38,369 bases of DNA from Candidatus Fermentibacteraceae bacterium (GTDB taxonomy: Bacteria > Fermentibacterota > Fermentibacteria > Fermentibacterales > JCC-6). Positions 1 through 8,123 of the stretch are shown here, piece by piece. The DNA lies in contig JADGDO010000014.1 of assembly GCA_016744855.1 (NCBI GenBank), forward strand, positions 64,661 through 103,029, in the 5' to 3' direction. The notes under the pieces were generated by a model. That model was not told where the DNA came from, did not search any database, and saw only the letters and a list, made by a program, of their open reading frames with translations. The position numbers and the translations under genes were made by a program. Each line of letters starts with the position of its first letter. Position 1 is the first letter of the stretch.

Positions 1-34
1 TTCCTGCAGTGCTGCTGAATTCAATATCCGAATC

Positions 35-739
35 TTACCAGACGATAATGGCTGTAACTTCAGTTTCCGGAGGAATATCTCCCTCAACATCTGCACCCTG
101 CCACCACTCGCCCGGTTCAATGATGAAAGACATACCGGCATCCTCAACAACAGCAATGGGATTGCCGCCGTCTCCCCATGAGAGTCCATCAAAGTCGTAG
201 GCCTGTGAAAGTTCATCGTAATGTGAACCGACTCCGATTCCACTCTCTGTTTCAAACAGGTATGAGTCAACAGTTATTCTTGAAACTGTATCATAAGACA
301 ACTCCAGTTCAACTTTGCCACTGTTGTCAAACACAAGCTCTATGGCAGGATAGGCCATACCTTCAGCCATAAATTCAACATGTTCAAGCTGTACTTCGGG
401 ATACTGAGCCGCGAGTTCTTCAACTTCAGAGACAGAAGCTCCAATAAAGAAGAGTCCAGCTGCCTGATTGTCCATAAGGTAGAGCGTGGAAAGAGCTTCT
501 TCAGTGTCCAGCTCTTCAGGAGCATCGTTTTCACAATCTACTTCTACATCAGTATCAGCATGGTGATTACTATGATCATGGCCATGATGATCATCATCCA
601 TGTCTGCATCAACAGTTTCGACTTCAGTATCACTTATTTCTTCCTCAATTGCAGGGGCTTGTTCTGCCTGGTCGCAGCCCGGTGCCAGAGCAAGGATCGC
701 TATGAAAATCAATATAATTGGAATCAGTGACGATTTCAT
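35..739 (-). CDS. His/Asp/Glu-rich lipoprotein of unknown function
   Basis: Predicted lipoprotein of 234 residues. A short charged start, a hydrophobic stretch and a lipobox (LAPGC, Cys22) indicate lipidation and attachment to a membrane facing the periplasm. Residues 25-50 are very acidic and are followed by a His/Asp cluster at about 50-63 (DDDHHGHDHSNHHAD), a plausible binding site for Zn, Ni, Co or Cu. The remaining ~165 residues look like a folded domain that I do not recognise. The start is an ATG with GGAG seven bases upstream. It lies 33 bases downstream of the epimerase gene on the same strand, so the two are probably co-transcribed, although no functional link is evident. A similar His-rich acidic stretch occurs in the RND adaptor at 19651, hinting at a shared metal-related role. 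Lipoprotein call fairly sure; function unknown. Confidence 0.75.
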   Translation of the reverse strand: MKSSLIPIILIFIAILALAPGCDQAEQAPAIEEEISDTEVETVDADMDDDHHGHDHSNHHADTDVEVDCENDAPEELDTEEALSTLYLMDNQAAGLFFIGASVSEVEELAAQYPEVQLEHVEFMAEGMAYPAIELVFDNSGKVELELSYDTVSRITVDSYLFETESGIGVGSHYDELSQAYDFDGLSWGDGGNPIAVVEDAGMSFIIEPGEWWQGADVEGDIPPETEVTAIIVW

Positions 740-772
740 GAGTATTCTCCAGTTCGTTGGTTGTTTACAGTA

Positions 773-1720
773 TCAGGAGAGCCATGCGACTTCGCGGGAG
801 AGACCGACTTCAAGTGAAACAGCCGGTTTCCAACCAAGTTCGCGGGAGGCCAGCCCAGCCGATGCCCAGGTATCAGGAACATCTCCGAGTTTGCTATTCG
901 AAAAATCAATAGCGATTTTAGTTTTCATTACAGCAGCAAGAGTTTCAATAGTATGCAGGAGGGTGACTCGATTACCTCCACCCAGATTCATTGCAAGGCC
1001 TCCGGTAGAGTGCTCTGCAAGCCTGAGACCATGAACAATGTCATCGATGTAGGTGAAGTCTCTCGTCTGTTCCCCGTTACCGAATACTCCAATAGCCTTA
1101 CCTGCCAAAGCAGCTTTTATGAATCGGTTGAAAGCCATGTCGGGACGCTGGCGCGGCCCGTAAACCGTGAAGAAACGGAGGCTGGCTGACGGAAGCCCCA
1201 TATTTGCCGTGTAAAGCCTTACGAGATTCTCCGCTGCAAGTTTTGTAACTCCGTAGGGGGAGTGCGGCATCGGAACTGTCTGATCTTCAGTCATAGGAAG
1301 AATTTCAGGAACACCGTAGATGGAGGAAGAAGATGCGAAGACAAAATTCTTGATTCCTCCTCTCGAATGTGCCCATTCAAGAAGATTCTGCGTAGCATCT
1401 ATGTTGTCGCGGGTGTAAATCCGAAAATCAGCACCCCAGGATTTTCTTACACCTGCCTGTGCAGCAAGATGGTAGATTACAATCTCATCTGATTCTTGAA
1501 AAAGGTCATTCAGAAAAGATACATCTGAAGAGAGATCCTTCTCGATAAGGGTAAAAGATGGATTTTTAAGGGCTGCAGATAGATTGTTTCTTTTGATTTT
1601 TACATCATAGTAATCTCTGAATATGTCTATCCCGGTTACAGAAGCACCCTCTGAAAGAAGCTGGTCTGTAAGTGTGCTTCCTATGAAACCTGCACAGCCT
1701 GTAACAATGTACTTTTTGAT
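773..1720 (-). CDS. NAD-dependent epimerase/dehydratase (extended SDR), apparent ATC start
   Basis: Extended short-chain dehydrogenase of the UDP-sugar 4-epimerase class; such enzymes act in the cytoplasm to make nucleotide sugars for surface polysaccharide. The open frame encodes an N-terminal Rossmann motif (VTGCAGFIGS), an acidic residue after beta-2 (GIDIF), HLAAQAGV, SSSSIYG and the catalytic YGVTK, then RFFTVYGPRQRPDMA and a C-terminal substrate domain. At about 315 residues it has the normal family length and no internal stop. There is no ATG, GTG or TTG between the in-frame stop near 1735 and residue ~142. An ATC at 1718-1720, seven bases after a GGAG motif and directly before the Rossmann motif, is the best start candidate. 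It begins two bases after the stop of the DHH gene, implying translational coupling. The exact substrate (UDP-GlcA, UDP-Glc or GDP/dTDP-sugar) cannot be told. Confidence 0.82.
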   Translation of the reverse strand: MKKYIVTGCAGFIGSTLTDQLLSEGASVTGIDIFRDYYDVKIKRNNLSAALKNPSFTLIEKDLSSDVSFLNDLFQESDEIVIYHLAAQAGVRKSWGADFRIYTRDNIDATQNLLEWAHSRGGIKNFVFASSSSIYGVPEILPMTEDQTVPMPHSPYGVTKLAAENLVRLYTANMGLPSASLRFFTVYGPRQRPDMAFNRFIKAALAGKAIGVFGNGEQTRDFTYIDDIVHGLRLAEHSTGGLAMNLGGGNRVTLLHTIETLAAVMKTKIAIDFSNSKLGDVPDTWASAGLASRELGWKPAVSLEVGLSREVAWLS

Positions 1721-1722
1721 TT

Positions 1723-3198
1723 TTACTCTCCACTATCTTCTGTTATGCACCAATTAGCCTGCCCTTTGTTGTTGAGGTGCAGGAGGTAGCGCATAGACCC
1801 AACCTTAACGGCAACCGGAAGAAAGCCCGGGCCGAAAGGAGCAAGACTTGTGAACTGCCCCGGTTTAGGGAGTTTTTCTAAAAATAGATCGATGTGAGGT
1901 GCCGGTACAGGGTTGGTAGGGTACTCAGCCATGTGTGCAATCAAATGCTCACGCAATTCAAGCCACTCGGTTCCCTCATATGCAAAGCCGGCTGCTCTGT
2001 AATGTCCACCGGCGCTGGAGAAAATATCTCTCATGCTTACAAGAAAGCCTGCCATGTTCCAGTCGCCTATGGATCTGGTGTCTCCAGAGAGTTTACCATC
2101 TTCACGGCGGGTAACAATGATAGCTCCTCTGCGGTAAATCTTGCAGAGTCTGCTGGCGAGTGTTCCACCCATGCCGCCTGGAATATCATCGAGGTAAACC
2201 AGAATCATTCCAAGGGCATCTGCTTCAGGGTCTTTTTTCTTTATTGCTTTGGTTACGACTTCACCAAGAAGATGTCCTCTCTCCTCGCTGCTTCTCTGCA
2301 TAGAATCCCAGAGATTCTGGCACCATGTGGCGTCATAGCTGAACATGAAATCTATCATAGAGGAAATACCGGAGCTGTCTCCTTTACCTATTGTACTGGT
2401 TATCTGCTGGCGGACCATTGCTCCAGTCCATGCATTCTTGCGGCAGGGCCATTTCTTGAGAAGAAGTTTCAGCCCTTCGGTGAGTTTTGTTGGATCTATT
2501 AGCGAGAAACAATGAAGTAAATATCTGTTCCACTCTGTGAACGGTACCCTGTCGCTTACAGTCCCAAGAGCAACTGCTGCTAGTAACTGTGGATCATTAT
2601 CCCATTTGGGGAATATGTGAGAGAGGGCAGCGTAAAGCACACCGCATCCAGCGAGATCTGCAGCTGCGCCACCTGTAATCTGTGGATCGACCATGCCATG
2701 CGCAGGAGGCAGAGGAGGATTGAGTGTGTGGTGATCTGTGATAACAATCCTTGCTCCGTGCTCGCGGGCCCAGGTAACACCAACAACTGCGCTGCAGCCA
2801 TAGTCGACCGTAAGAAGAAGGTCTCCCGGATCTAAAACTCCCTCGAGCCTGCCTGGTCTAATTCCGTAGGTCTCAATATCTCTGCGCGGAACGATCGGTA
2901 CTACGTGAAAGCCCTCATTACGGAGAATACGCAAGCCGATAAATATGCCGGTCACGCCATCCATATCATCATGGCCGTAGAGGACAATCTTTCCACCGCG
3001 TTTTTTAAGTTCTTTTAATTCTTCTTCCAGAATATCAAGGTCGGGGAGTAGTTTTCCCCAGTCGGGTTTCGAAGGTAACCATTGGTTTACTGGGTCTTTT
3101 GAGTCAGGAAATCTGCTTTTAAGAACAGCTTTGGCTAGAGGGGTCAGCCTGGTTCTTTTCATGATTCGTTCGCAGTCGAATGTTCCCAGGCGTGCCAT
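1723..3198 (-). CDS. RecJ-like DHH/DHHA1 family phosphoesterase
   Basis: DHH-superfamily phosphoesterase of 491 residues, likely a single-strand-specific 5'-3' exonuclease of the RecJ type or a related nucleotide phosphodiesterase in the cytoplasm. Visible motifs are motif I GHDDMDG (75-81), VDYG (Asp132), TDHH (154-157) and a C-terminal DHHA1 signature GGHYRAAGF that binds substrate. Motif I has His where E. coli RecJ has the first Asp; His at this position is seen in archaeal RecJ-like and GAN proteins, so activity is plausible. Length is shorter than classical RecJ (~570), and the C-terminal OB-like part may be reduced. It is the first gene of a three-gene minus-strand run with the epimerase and lipoprotein; the gap to the upstream outer-membrane protein is 91 bases. 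DHH call firm; exact substrate inferred. Confidence 0.85.
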   Translation of the reverse strand: MARLGTFDCERIMKRTRLTPLAKAVLKSRFPDSKDPVNQWLPSKPDWGKLLPDLDILEEELKELKKRGGKIVLYGHDDMDGVTGIFIGLRILRNEGFHVVPIVPRRDIETYGIRPGRLEGVLDPGDLLLTVDYGCSAVVGVTWAREHGARIVITDHHTLNPPLPPAHGMVDPQITGGAAADLAGCGVLYAALSHIFPKWDNDPQLLAAVALGTVSDRVPFTEWNRYLLHCFSLIDPTKLTEGLKLLLKKWPCRKNAWTGAMVRQQITSTIGKGDSSGISSMIDFMFSYDATWCQNLWDSMQRSSEERGHLLGEVVTKAIKKKDPEADALGMILVYLDDIPGGMGGTLASRLCKIYRRGAIIVTRREDGKLSGDTRSIGDWNMAGFLVSMRDIFSSAGGHYRAAGFAYEGTEWLELREHLIAHMAEYPTNPVPAPHIDLFLEKLPKPGQFTSLAPFGPGFLPVAVKVGSMRYLLHLNNKGQANWCITEDSGE

Positions 3199-3289
3199 TA
3201 TATCGCTTTCCGTATTTATAAATGCTATTCTTCTGTTTTACTCTGACTGTGTAAGATTGCAGACTTAAGTGTCACTGTCAACGGAAATA

Positions 3290-4213
3290 TCAGTTAATGG
3301 TTGATTCCATTTCTTGTATTTCTTCCCTGGCACGAGCTCTGTACTCTAAAAGCAGCTCAAGGGCTTCGTCGTCATCAGTGTATCTGAGTCTTTCATAAGG
3401 ATCCAGTTCCGTTCTATTCAGGAAAGGTCCCAGATTTATCTGCAAGCCCACAGTGAACTTGGTGCTCTGCATTACATCCTGCCCGTTGGATGTTGAATCA
3501 TCTCCAAGAAAAAGATGTTCCAATTCGGATGCTGCTGCCATTACAGAGAAGTTTCTATTCACCCTGTAGACCGCCCCTGCATTGAGATCACGGCCATCCC
3601 ATTCGATCATTACCTCGCTACTGATGCTGGGATGCACAAGCAGGCTGCCAAACAGACCCGGAATAGGGTTTTCAAGGCCGTCTACAGCCTCGGAGGACTG
3701 CTTGAAGCGACCGGTTCCATAACCGAGATTCAAACAGATTGGGAACGATACATAGTAGCTGAAATCTTTGCTTATCAAACCGTAAATACTGAAATTCTGG
3801 TCGTTGGGGTAGTTGTAAAGACTGTCATTTGAGTCTCTATAGAATTCATAGTTCTTTTCACCGATAATGTTTTCAACTCCCAGCGAAATGCCGGGTCTTG
3901 AAATTGTTTCCGCAAGAAGAAGACCACGTGCTGTTCCGGATATTCCGGCTTGCCCGAGGTAGGTTGCACCTATCTGTCCCCGCTCAAACAACCCTATTTC
4001 AAGGTATCCTGCTACAGCTGCATTCATGCTTGAAGTACCAGCAGAGTCTTCCACCGAATAGGCAGTGCCTCCTCCGCCAAATGCGATTTCTGTGTGCTTT
4101 AACAATTCTGCTGATGGTGTGTCCAGAAGCCCGTAATGGGCAAAAGGCAACCCCCCGGCAAACGAAACAAGCGGTAACACAACAAGAACCACCGCTATGA
4201 GTGGAAAACGCAT
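3290..4213 (-). CDS. predicted outer-membrane beta-barrel protein
   Basis: About 307 residues with a cleavable Sec signal peptide (MRFPLIAVVLVVLPLVSFAG). It continues with GLPFAHYGLLDTPSAELL, resembling YjbH or porin-like proteins in which a short conserved start precedes a beta-barrel. The body alternates polar and hydrophobic residues with many Gly, Tyr and Phe, as expected of transmembrane beta strands. The last ~40 residues are highly charged (RARAREEIQEMES) and probably form a periplasmic helix rather than a closing strand. I chose the ATG at 4213 because AGAGGA lies just upstream and the signal peptide then starts correctly; a longer frame to 4285 would put 24 unneeded residues in front. 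It is divergent from the barrel gene at 4344 with a 130-base shared upstream region. No specific function can be given. Confidence 0.65.
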   Translation of the reverse strand: MRFPLIAVVLVVLPLVSFAGGLPFAHYGLLDTPSAELLKHTEIAFGGGGTAYSVEDSAGTSSMNAAVAGYLEIGLFERGQIGATYLGQAGISGTARGLLLAETISRPGISLGVENIIGEKNYEFYRDSNDSLYNYPNDQNFSIYGLISKDFSYYVSFPICLNLGYGTGRFKQSSEAVDGLENPIPGLFGSLLVHPSISSEVMIEWDGRDLNAGAVYRVNRNFSVMAAASELEHLFLGDDSTSNGQDVMQSTKFTVGLQINLGPFLNRTELDPYERLRYTDDDEALELLLEYRARAREEIQEMESTIN

Positions 4214-4343
4214 TATTCCTCTTTTCGATACATGAAAGAACAAAAACATTATATCTATAATGAACACAAATACCTCTTTAGTCAATTCCCTCTTGTTTTT
4301 TTATGCGGGTCGGCGGTTCCTAGGAACGAGGGAGGGAAAAGGC

Positions 4344-5381
4344 ATGAATTGGCCTGTCTTGTTTATACTCATTTCTGCATTCGAACCTCAGAGCGAATCT
4401 CCATGGCTTTCCGGAGGAATCGCAGCGGCTCTTTTCCCCAAAACACCATTTGTTGTTTCCGTAAATCCCGCCGGCGTGGGTCTTCTCTGTGGAAACTCAG
4501 TATCCGTTTCGGCTTCAAGGCCTTTCGGCTTCAGAGATCTTGACAGAACTGCCATTGCCGGATGTCACCTTGCTGGAAAGTACTCCTTTGCAGGGCTGCT
4601 GAATTATTCCGGTAGAAATGGCTATTCAGAGATGACAGCTGATTGTGGTGCCGCTGTCGGGCTGCGCAGGGGAATAGTGGCCGGCTTGTCTCTTTCATGT
4701 CACAGGTTGCAGATAGAGGGCTTCGGAAGCGGAACGGCTGTATCTTCTGACATAGGTGTAATCGCCCGACCGGCAAGAGGACTATACCTGGGAGGCGCCG
4801 TTCGCGGCCTTTACAGCTCATCCCTTACATCCACGGGGATGGGTGCTGTTCCCCGCACAATTTCCGGTGCTGTGGGGATATCACCGGTGAACGGTGTTCT
4901 TGTTTCTGCGGGGGCTTCAATGCACCAATATTCCGGGGAAGAATATTCCTTCGTCACTTCAGTTGAGCCCTATCCCGGAGTTTCTCTCTCATTTTCTTTC
5001 CTTTCCCCGCCTATCCGGATGGGAATGGGATTGAATGTTTGCATTTCATCTCTGTCTATGCAGTACGGATATGCAACACATCCCGAACTCGAGAGCAGTC
5101 ATTCCATCTGCTTGGCATACGGCTCTTCCGATTTTCACCCTGACCCGTTCTCGCACTCGGAAGATGAAGAAGTCGAAGAAATCGTAAGCTTTCCCCTCAA
5201 CATAAACACAGCCACAGAAGAAGAGTTGATTCAGATTCCGGGTATAGGCCCCTCAAAAGCCTCAACAATAAGAAATTATATAGAGTCTTCTGGTCCTCTT
5301 GAATCTATAGACCAAATGATTGAAATTCCAGGTATAGGTAGCACTACCCTTGAGAATCTAAGGCCTTATCTTACAGTATAA
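4344..5381 (+). CDS. outer-membrane-like barrel fused to ComEA-type helix-hairpin-helix domain
   Basis: About 345 residues. A signal peptide (MNWPVLFILISAFEPQ) is followed by a ~240-residue Gly/Ser-rich region of amphipathic strands (PorV/PorQ- or FadL-like appearance, including NPAGVGLL) and an acidic linker (HSEDEEVEEI). The C-terminal ~60 residues are a tandem helix-hairpin-helix of the ComEA family: LNINTATEEELIQIPGIG, then IEIPGIG and a final helix. ComEA domains bind double-stranded DNA in the periplasm during natural transformation. The start is the ATG after GGGAGGG; an upstream in-frame ATG at 4260 has no ribosome site and would spoil the signal peptide. It overlaps the next gene by one base (TAATG). 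The neighbour ComEB-like deaminase strengthens a link to DNA uptake. HhH firm; barrel assignment inferred. Confidence 0.75.
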   Translation: MNWPVLFILISAFEPQSESPWLSGGIAAALFPKTPFVVSVNPAGVGLLCGNSVSVSASRPFGFRDLDRTAIAGCHLAGKYSFAGLLNYSGRNGYSEMTADCGAAVGLRRGIVAGLSLSCHRLQIEGFGSGTAVSSDIGVIARPARGLYLGGAVRGLYSSSLTSTGMGAVPRTISGAVGISPVNGVLVSAGASMHQYSGEEYSFVTSVEPYPGVSLSFSFLSPPIRMGMGLNVCISSLSMQYGYATHPELESSHSICLAYGSSDFHPDPFSHSEDEEVEEIVSFPLNINTATEEELIQIPGIGPSKASTIRNYIESSGPLESIDQMIEIPGIGSTTLENLRPYLTV

Positions 5382-6853
5382 TGATTACACTAGTTGCAAT
5401 ACTCGCCATTATCAGTACTTCTTCCGGTGATTTTAGGGTCAGGGCAGAGCACAGCTGGCCTGATCCAGCCGGAATTATGGAAAATCTGTGGGAGGGAAGC
5501 TCTCTCTCTTTTTACCAAAGGCTACGTCTCGACTTCGAAAAATGGTCCGGGGTTATTTTTATGGAGAAAGACCCGGGAGAGGAGCTGGGAGACCTTATTA
5601 CCGGTGGTCTTGCCTGGAATGCTTCGACTAGTTTCAAGGTGGTAGCCGGCGCTCTCAGGGTGCAGTTTGCACACGGTCTGGTTCTGAACCATCCCGGCCC
5701 CTGGTCGGGAAGCGATCCTCTCAACCTTTCAAAAACACCGGCATTCAGGGTTCGCGTGGATCTTTCAGAAAGTCCCGGAGGTAATGATGCCGAACCCCTC
5801 ACCGGGGCTGCTGCTGAATACAATTTTGATTCCTTTACCATTTCAACAGTACTGGGTTGGTCAAAAACAGATACAGGCTCCTCGGGACTTCACAGAACAG
5901 AGAGCGAGCTTCTGAACAGGCGTGCTATTGAAGAAAAACTAGCCGCTTTTAGGGTTGGTTATGGCCCTGCAGGAATATCAGCGGCCCATATAGTATCTGA
6001 AGAGGATAATGTGACTGAATCCGTAACAAGGATCAGCGCTGATTTTCAACTGCAGGCTGAAGATGCCGTGCTGACCGGTGAGGTTGCAGCAGACTTTGAT
6101 TCCACATTCAATTTTCTTCTCTCCTGCAGCAGGGGGCAAAGTGACTTTCGCCATGCCATTTCTGTAAGCAGGCTAACTGGAGAGTGGCCCAGAAGCGGTG
6201 CAGATTCAGGTGCAAATCACAGAATAGGTGCGGGTTACGGGGTTAGGTGGAAGCCATCCGGTCGTGTCACCCTGGATGCCGGGCTGCAGCTTCTGGACAC
6301 CTATGATGTTAATCAATGGAAACTAGGATTTCAGGTGTCTGAAAGAATTGCCACAAGAACATCACTTACTCAGCGCTTTAAGCTGACTGCCTCAGAGCAG
6401 GGAAGAACATATCGCTTGCAGGCTTCTACCTCATGGAGCCCGTATCGCGATCTCACATTTACCATAAAGCTTCCTCTTACACTATTTCAAAATTTGGACG
6501 ATTCAGGAGAAGACGAAAACGGTGCCGGGATAGAGATCCGCTTAAAGCACCACATTCCGATGGCATTGATGGATATCACGGTTTCTGCCGCAGCAGCCGG
6601 AACAGATGGATGGAACAGCAGAATCTATGCATATTCTCTTTCATTCCCCGGAGAATTCGGCTCTCGTGCTCTTTACAATTCGTCTGCTCTTCTCCAGGGA
6701 GCAATTTCTCTGCATATTTCGGAAAGCACAGCTCTTCGGCTAAAGGCTTCTTTCCTTGCAATGGAGGGAGCAGAGTCACTGGGCAGTGGCAGCAGTGAAA
6801 CAGAGGGTTCATCCAGAACATCCGCCGGGATGCAGCTGGACTGGAGTTTCTAA
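5381..6853 (+). CDS. predicted outer-membrane beta-barrel, partner of HhH protein
   Basis: 490 residues, translationally coupled to the HhH-barrel gene by a TAATG overlap. A short signal peptide (MITLVAILAIISTSSG) precedes a long run of amphipathic strands with frequent aromatic girdle residues. The protein ends in LDWSF, with a terminal Phe as in many proteins folded by the BAM machinery. The stretch around residues 85-120 (ALRVQFAHGLVLN, then PGPWSGSDPLNLSK) resembles the conserved segment of large barrels that accompany helix-hairpin-helix proteins in Bacteroidetes-like genomes; that comparison is from memory. No enzymatic motif is present. Because of coupling it may form a complex with the upstream protein, perhaps a DNA-passage channel, but that is a hypothesis from context only. 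Confidence 0.6.
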   Translation: MITLVAILAIISTSSGDFRVRAEHSWPDPAGIMENLWEGSSLSFYQRLRLDFEKWSGVIFMEKDPGEELGDLITGGLAWNASTSFKVVAGALRVQFAHGLVLNHPGPWSGSDPLNLSKTPAFRVRVDLSESPGGNDAEPLTGAAAEYNFDSFTISTVLGWSKTDTGSSGLHRTESELLNRRAIEEKLAAFRVGYGPAGISAAHIVSEEDNVTESVTRISADFQLQAEDAVLTGEVAADFDSTFNFLLSCSRGQSDFRHAISVSRLTGEWPRSGADSGANHRIGAGYGVRWKPSGRVTLDAGLQLLDTYDVNQWKLGFQVSERIATRTSLTQRFKLTASEQGRTYRLQASTSWSPYRDLTFTIKLPLTLFQNLDDSGEDENGAGIEIRLKHHIPMALMDITVSAAAAGTDGWNSRIYAYSLSFPGEFGSRALYNSSALLQGAISLHISESTALRLKASFLAMEGAESLGSGSSETEGSSRTSAGMQLDWSF

Positions 6854-6870
6854 CAATTGAAGGAGAACAA

Positions 6871-7344
6871 ATGAGACCATCGTGGGATCAGTATTTTCTC
6901 AAACTTGCCATGCTGGCGAGTGAAAGAGCAACTTGTCCCCGCATGCATTGCGGGTGTGTTCTGGTAAAAGACAAGCATGTGCTTGCAACAGGTTACAATG
7001 GTTCACTTCCCGGGCTGCCGCATTGTGAAGATGTTGGATGCCTTATAGTGGACAATCATTGTATTCGCACGAACCATGCAGAGATGAACGCCCTTATGCA
7101 GGCGGCCAAGAACGGTGTTTCTATCGATGGTGGAACTGCCTATGTAACCAACATGCCCTGCACAACATGTGCGAAGGCCCTTATAGGAGCGGGTATAAAG
7201 AGAGTTGTTGTTTTCAGCAATTACCATTCTACTCATGCAGAAACGTTTTTCAAGAATGCAGACGTTAGGCTCGACAGGCAGCCTATTCCTGAGCAGGAGA
7301 TATCCTATGATCTGGATGGTTATTCCAGTGCTAAGAAATTCTGA
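6871..7344 (+). CDS. comEB: dCMP/deoxycytidylate deaminase family protein (ComEB-like)
   Basis: Zinc-dependent cytidine/deoxycytidylate deaminase, 157 residues, the usual length for dCMP deaminase. It converts dCMP to dUMP for dTTP synthesis in the cytoplasm. The zinc site is complete: HAE (His69, Glu71 as proton shuttle) and PCTTC (Cys97, Cys100). The typical N-terminus (WDQYFLKLAMLASERATCPR), GCVLVKDKHVLATGYNG and a second Cys/His cluster (HCEDVGCLIVDNHC) match bacterial ComEB/dCMP deaminases. The start ATG follows AAGGAG by five bases and sits 17 bases after the barrel gene, so it is the third gene of the operon. In Bacillus, comEB lies between comEA and comEC, so its place beside a ComEA-type HhH protein parallels that order, although ComEB is not needed for uptake there. 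Confidence 0.92.
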   Translation: MRPSWDQYFLKLAMLASERATCPRMHCGCVLVKDKHVLATGYNGSLPGLPHCEDVGCLIVDNHCIRTNHAEMNALMQAAKNGVSIDGGTAYVTNMPCTTCAKALIGAGIKRVVVFSNYHSTHAETFFKNADVRLDRQPIPEQEISYDLDGYSSAKKF

Positions 7345-7383
7345 ATTGTAGCCGATAGTAGAATACAGAATCAGTGAAAGGTA

Positions 7384-7977
7384 TTAGCGTACGAAGGCTT
7401 TAATGAATGCCCATGTATTCTGGCCGAATCCGTTTGAGAAAACACTGTTCTGATGACCGGGTGTGCCTTTGTCTCCATCTCCGTAGGAAATTGTACTGTG
7501 CAGCCAGCTTTCCCTGTCAGATGCAGCCCAGCCTGGATTCAGTCTTTCCAGAGATGATCCCGGCTCTATGTCCCAGCTATTGTCCCAGCTGAAAAACTCC
7601 TGAATATCACTGTCACTATCGCTTAGAAGCAGGCTTCCGGTTTGAGACAGTGAGAAGGTTCCCCATACCACATCGGGAGAGTAGTTCCCATTCTCAAATG
7701 CGATACTGCTTGAACCAACAACGAAATATCCATCCGGTGGAATAACATGAGAGGAAAAAAGAATGACCTGGTCTCTCTGATTCTTTATCGACCATTCAGA
7801 AATATCTACCCAGTCGGAGCTGTTGTTGTACAGCTCTATCCATTGACCCATTTCAGTAGAAGATGATGCAATAGGATCAATCATGATTTCATTTATAACA
7901 AGGCCTCCTCCATCGGTAACTCCACCGATAGGTGCCACTCCGTTTGTCACCATAAGCACAGTAAGAAGCAATATCAT
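7384..7977 (-). CDS. secreted lamin-tail-domain protein with TWxxIK C-terminal tail
   Basis: About 197 residues with a signal peptide from the ATG at 7977, preceded by a strong AAAGGGGGAG site; the frame extends to 8070 but without a better start. Residues ~25-90 form a lamin tail domain: LVINEIMIDP, QWIELYNNSSDWVDISEW and VIPPDGYFVVG are characteristic of this immunoglobulin-like fold, found in many exported bacterial proteins. The middle part is a Ser/Asp-rich second half of the domain. The last residues are NTWAFIKAFVR, which match the tails of three other secreted proteins in this window (17919, 18713, 31760). It is convergent with the ComEB gene, with only 39 bases between stops and no obvious terminator. 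The domain is clear; the role (adhesion, surface display or other) is unknown. Confidence 0.8.
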   Translation of the reverse strand: MILLLTVLMVTNGVAPIGGVTDGGGLVINEIMIDPIASSSTEMGQWIELYNNSSDWVDISEWSIKNQRDQVILFSSHVIPPDGYFVVGSSSIAFENGNYSPDVVWGTFSLSQTGSLLLSDSDSDIQEFFSWDNSWDIEPGSSLERLNPGWAASDRESWLHSTISYGDGDKGTPGHQNSVFSNGFGQNTWAFIKAFVR

Positions 7978-8076
7978 AGACTCCCCCTTTCTTCTTACAC
8001 GTTTCTTAGAATAGAAAAGAAATGACCCGAGGTCAAGTGCCAACAAACAATGAACAAAATAAGCGGTCAATAAATC

Positions 8077-8109
8077 AAAAAAACGGCAGTCCCTCGTAAG
8101 GGACTACCG
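8077..8109 (-). terminator. Rho-independent terminator of trpB2
   Basis: Read on the minus strand, a near-perfect stem (CGGTAGTCCCT / AGGGACTGCCG, loop TACG) is followed directly by seven T residues. It begins 14 bases after the stop codon of the TrpB2-like gene, exactly where an intrinsic terminator is expected. Confidence 0.9.
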
Positions 8110-8123
8110 CTTGAAAACTCTAT

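Noticed and set aside
600-1034. A 144-residue plus-strand frame across the lipoprotein and epimerase genes.
   Set aside because: Lies opposite two convincing genes and shows no recognisable domain.
8041-8110. Possible short CRISPR-like or repeat array because of the AGTCCCT/AGGGACT pair.
   Set aside because: Only a single hairpin with a T tract; it is an intrinsic terminator.
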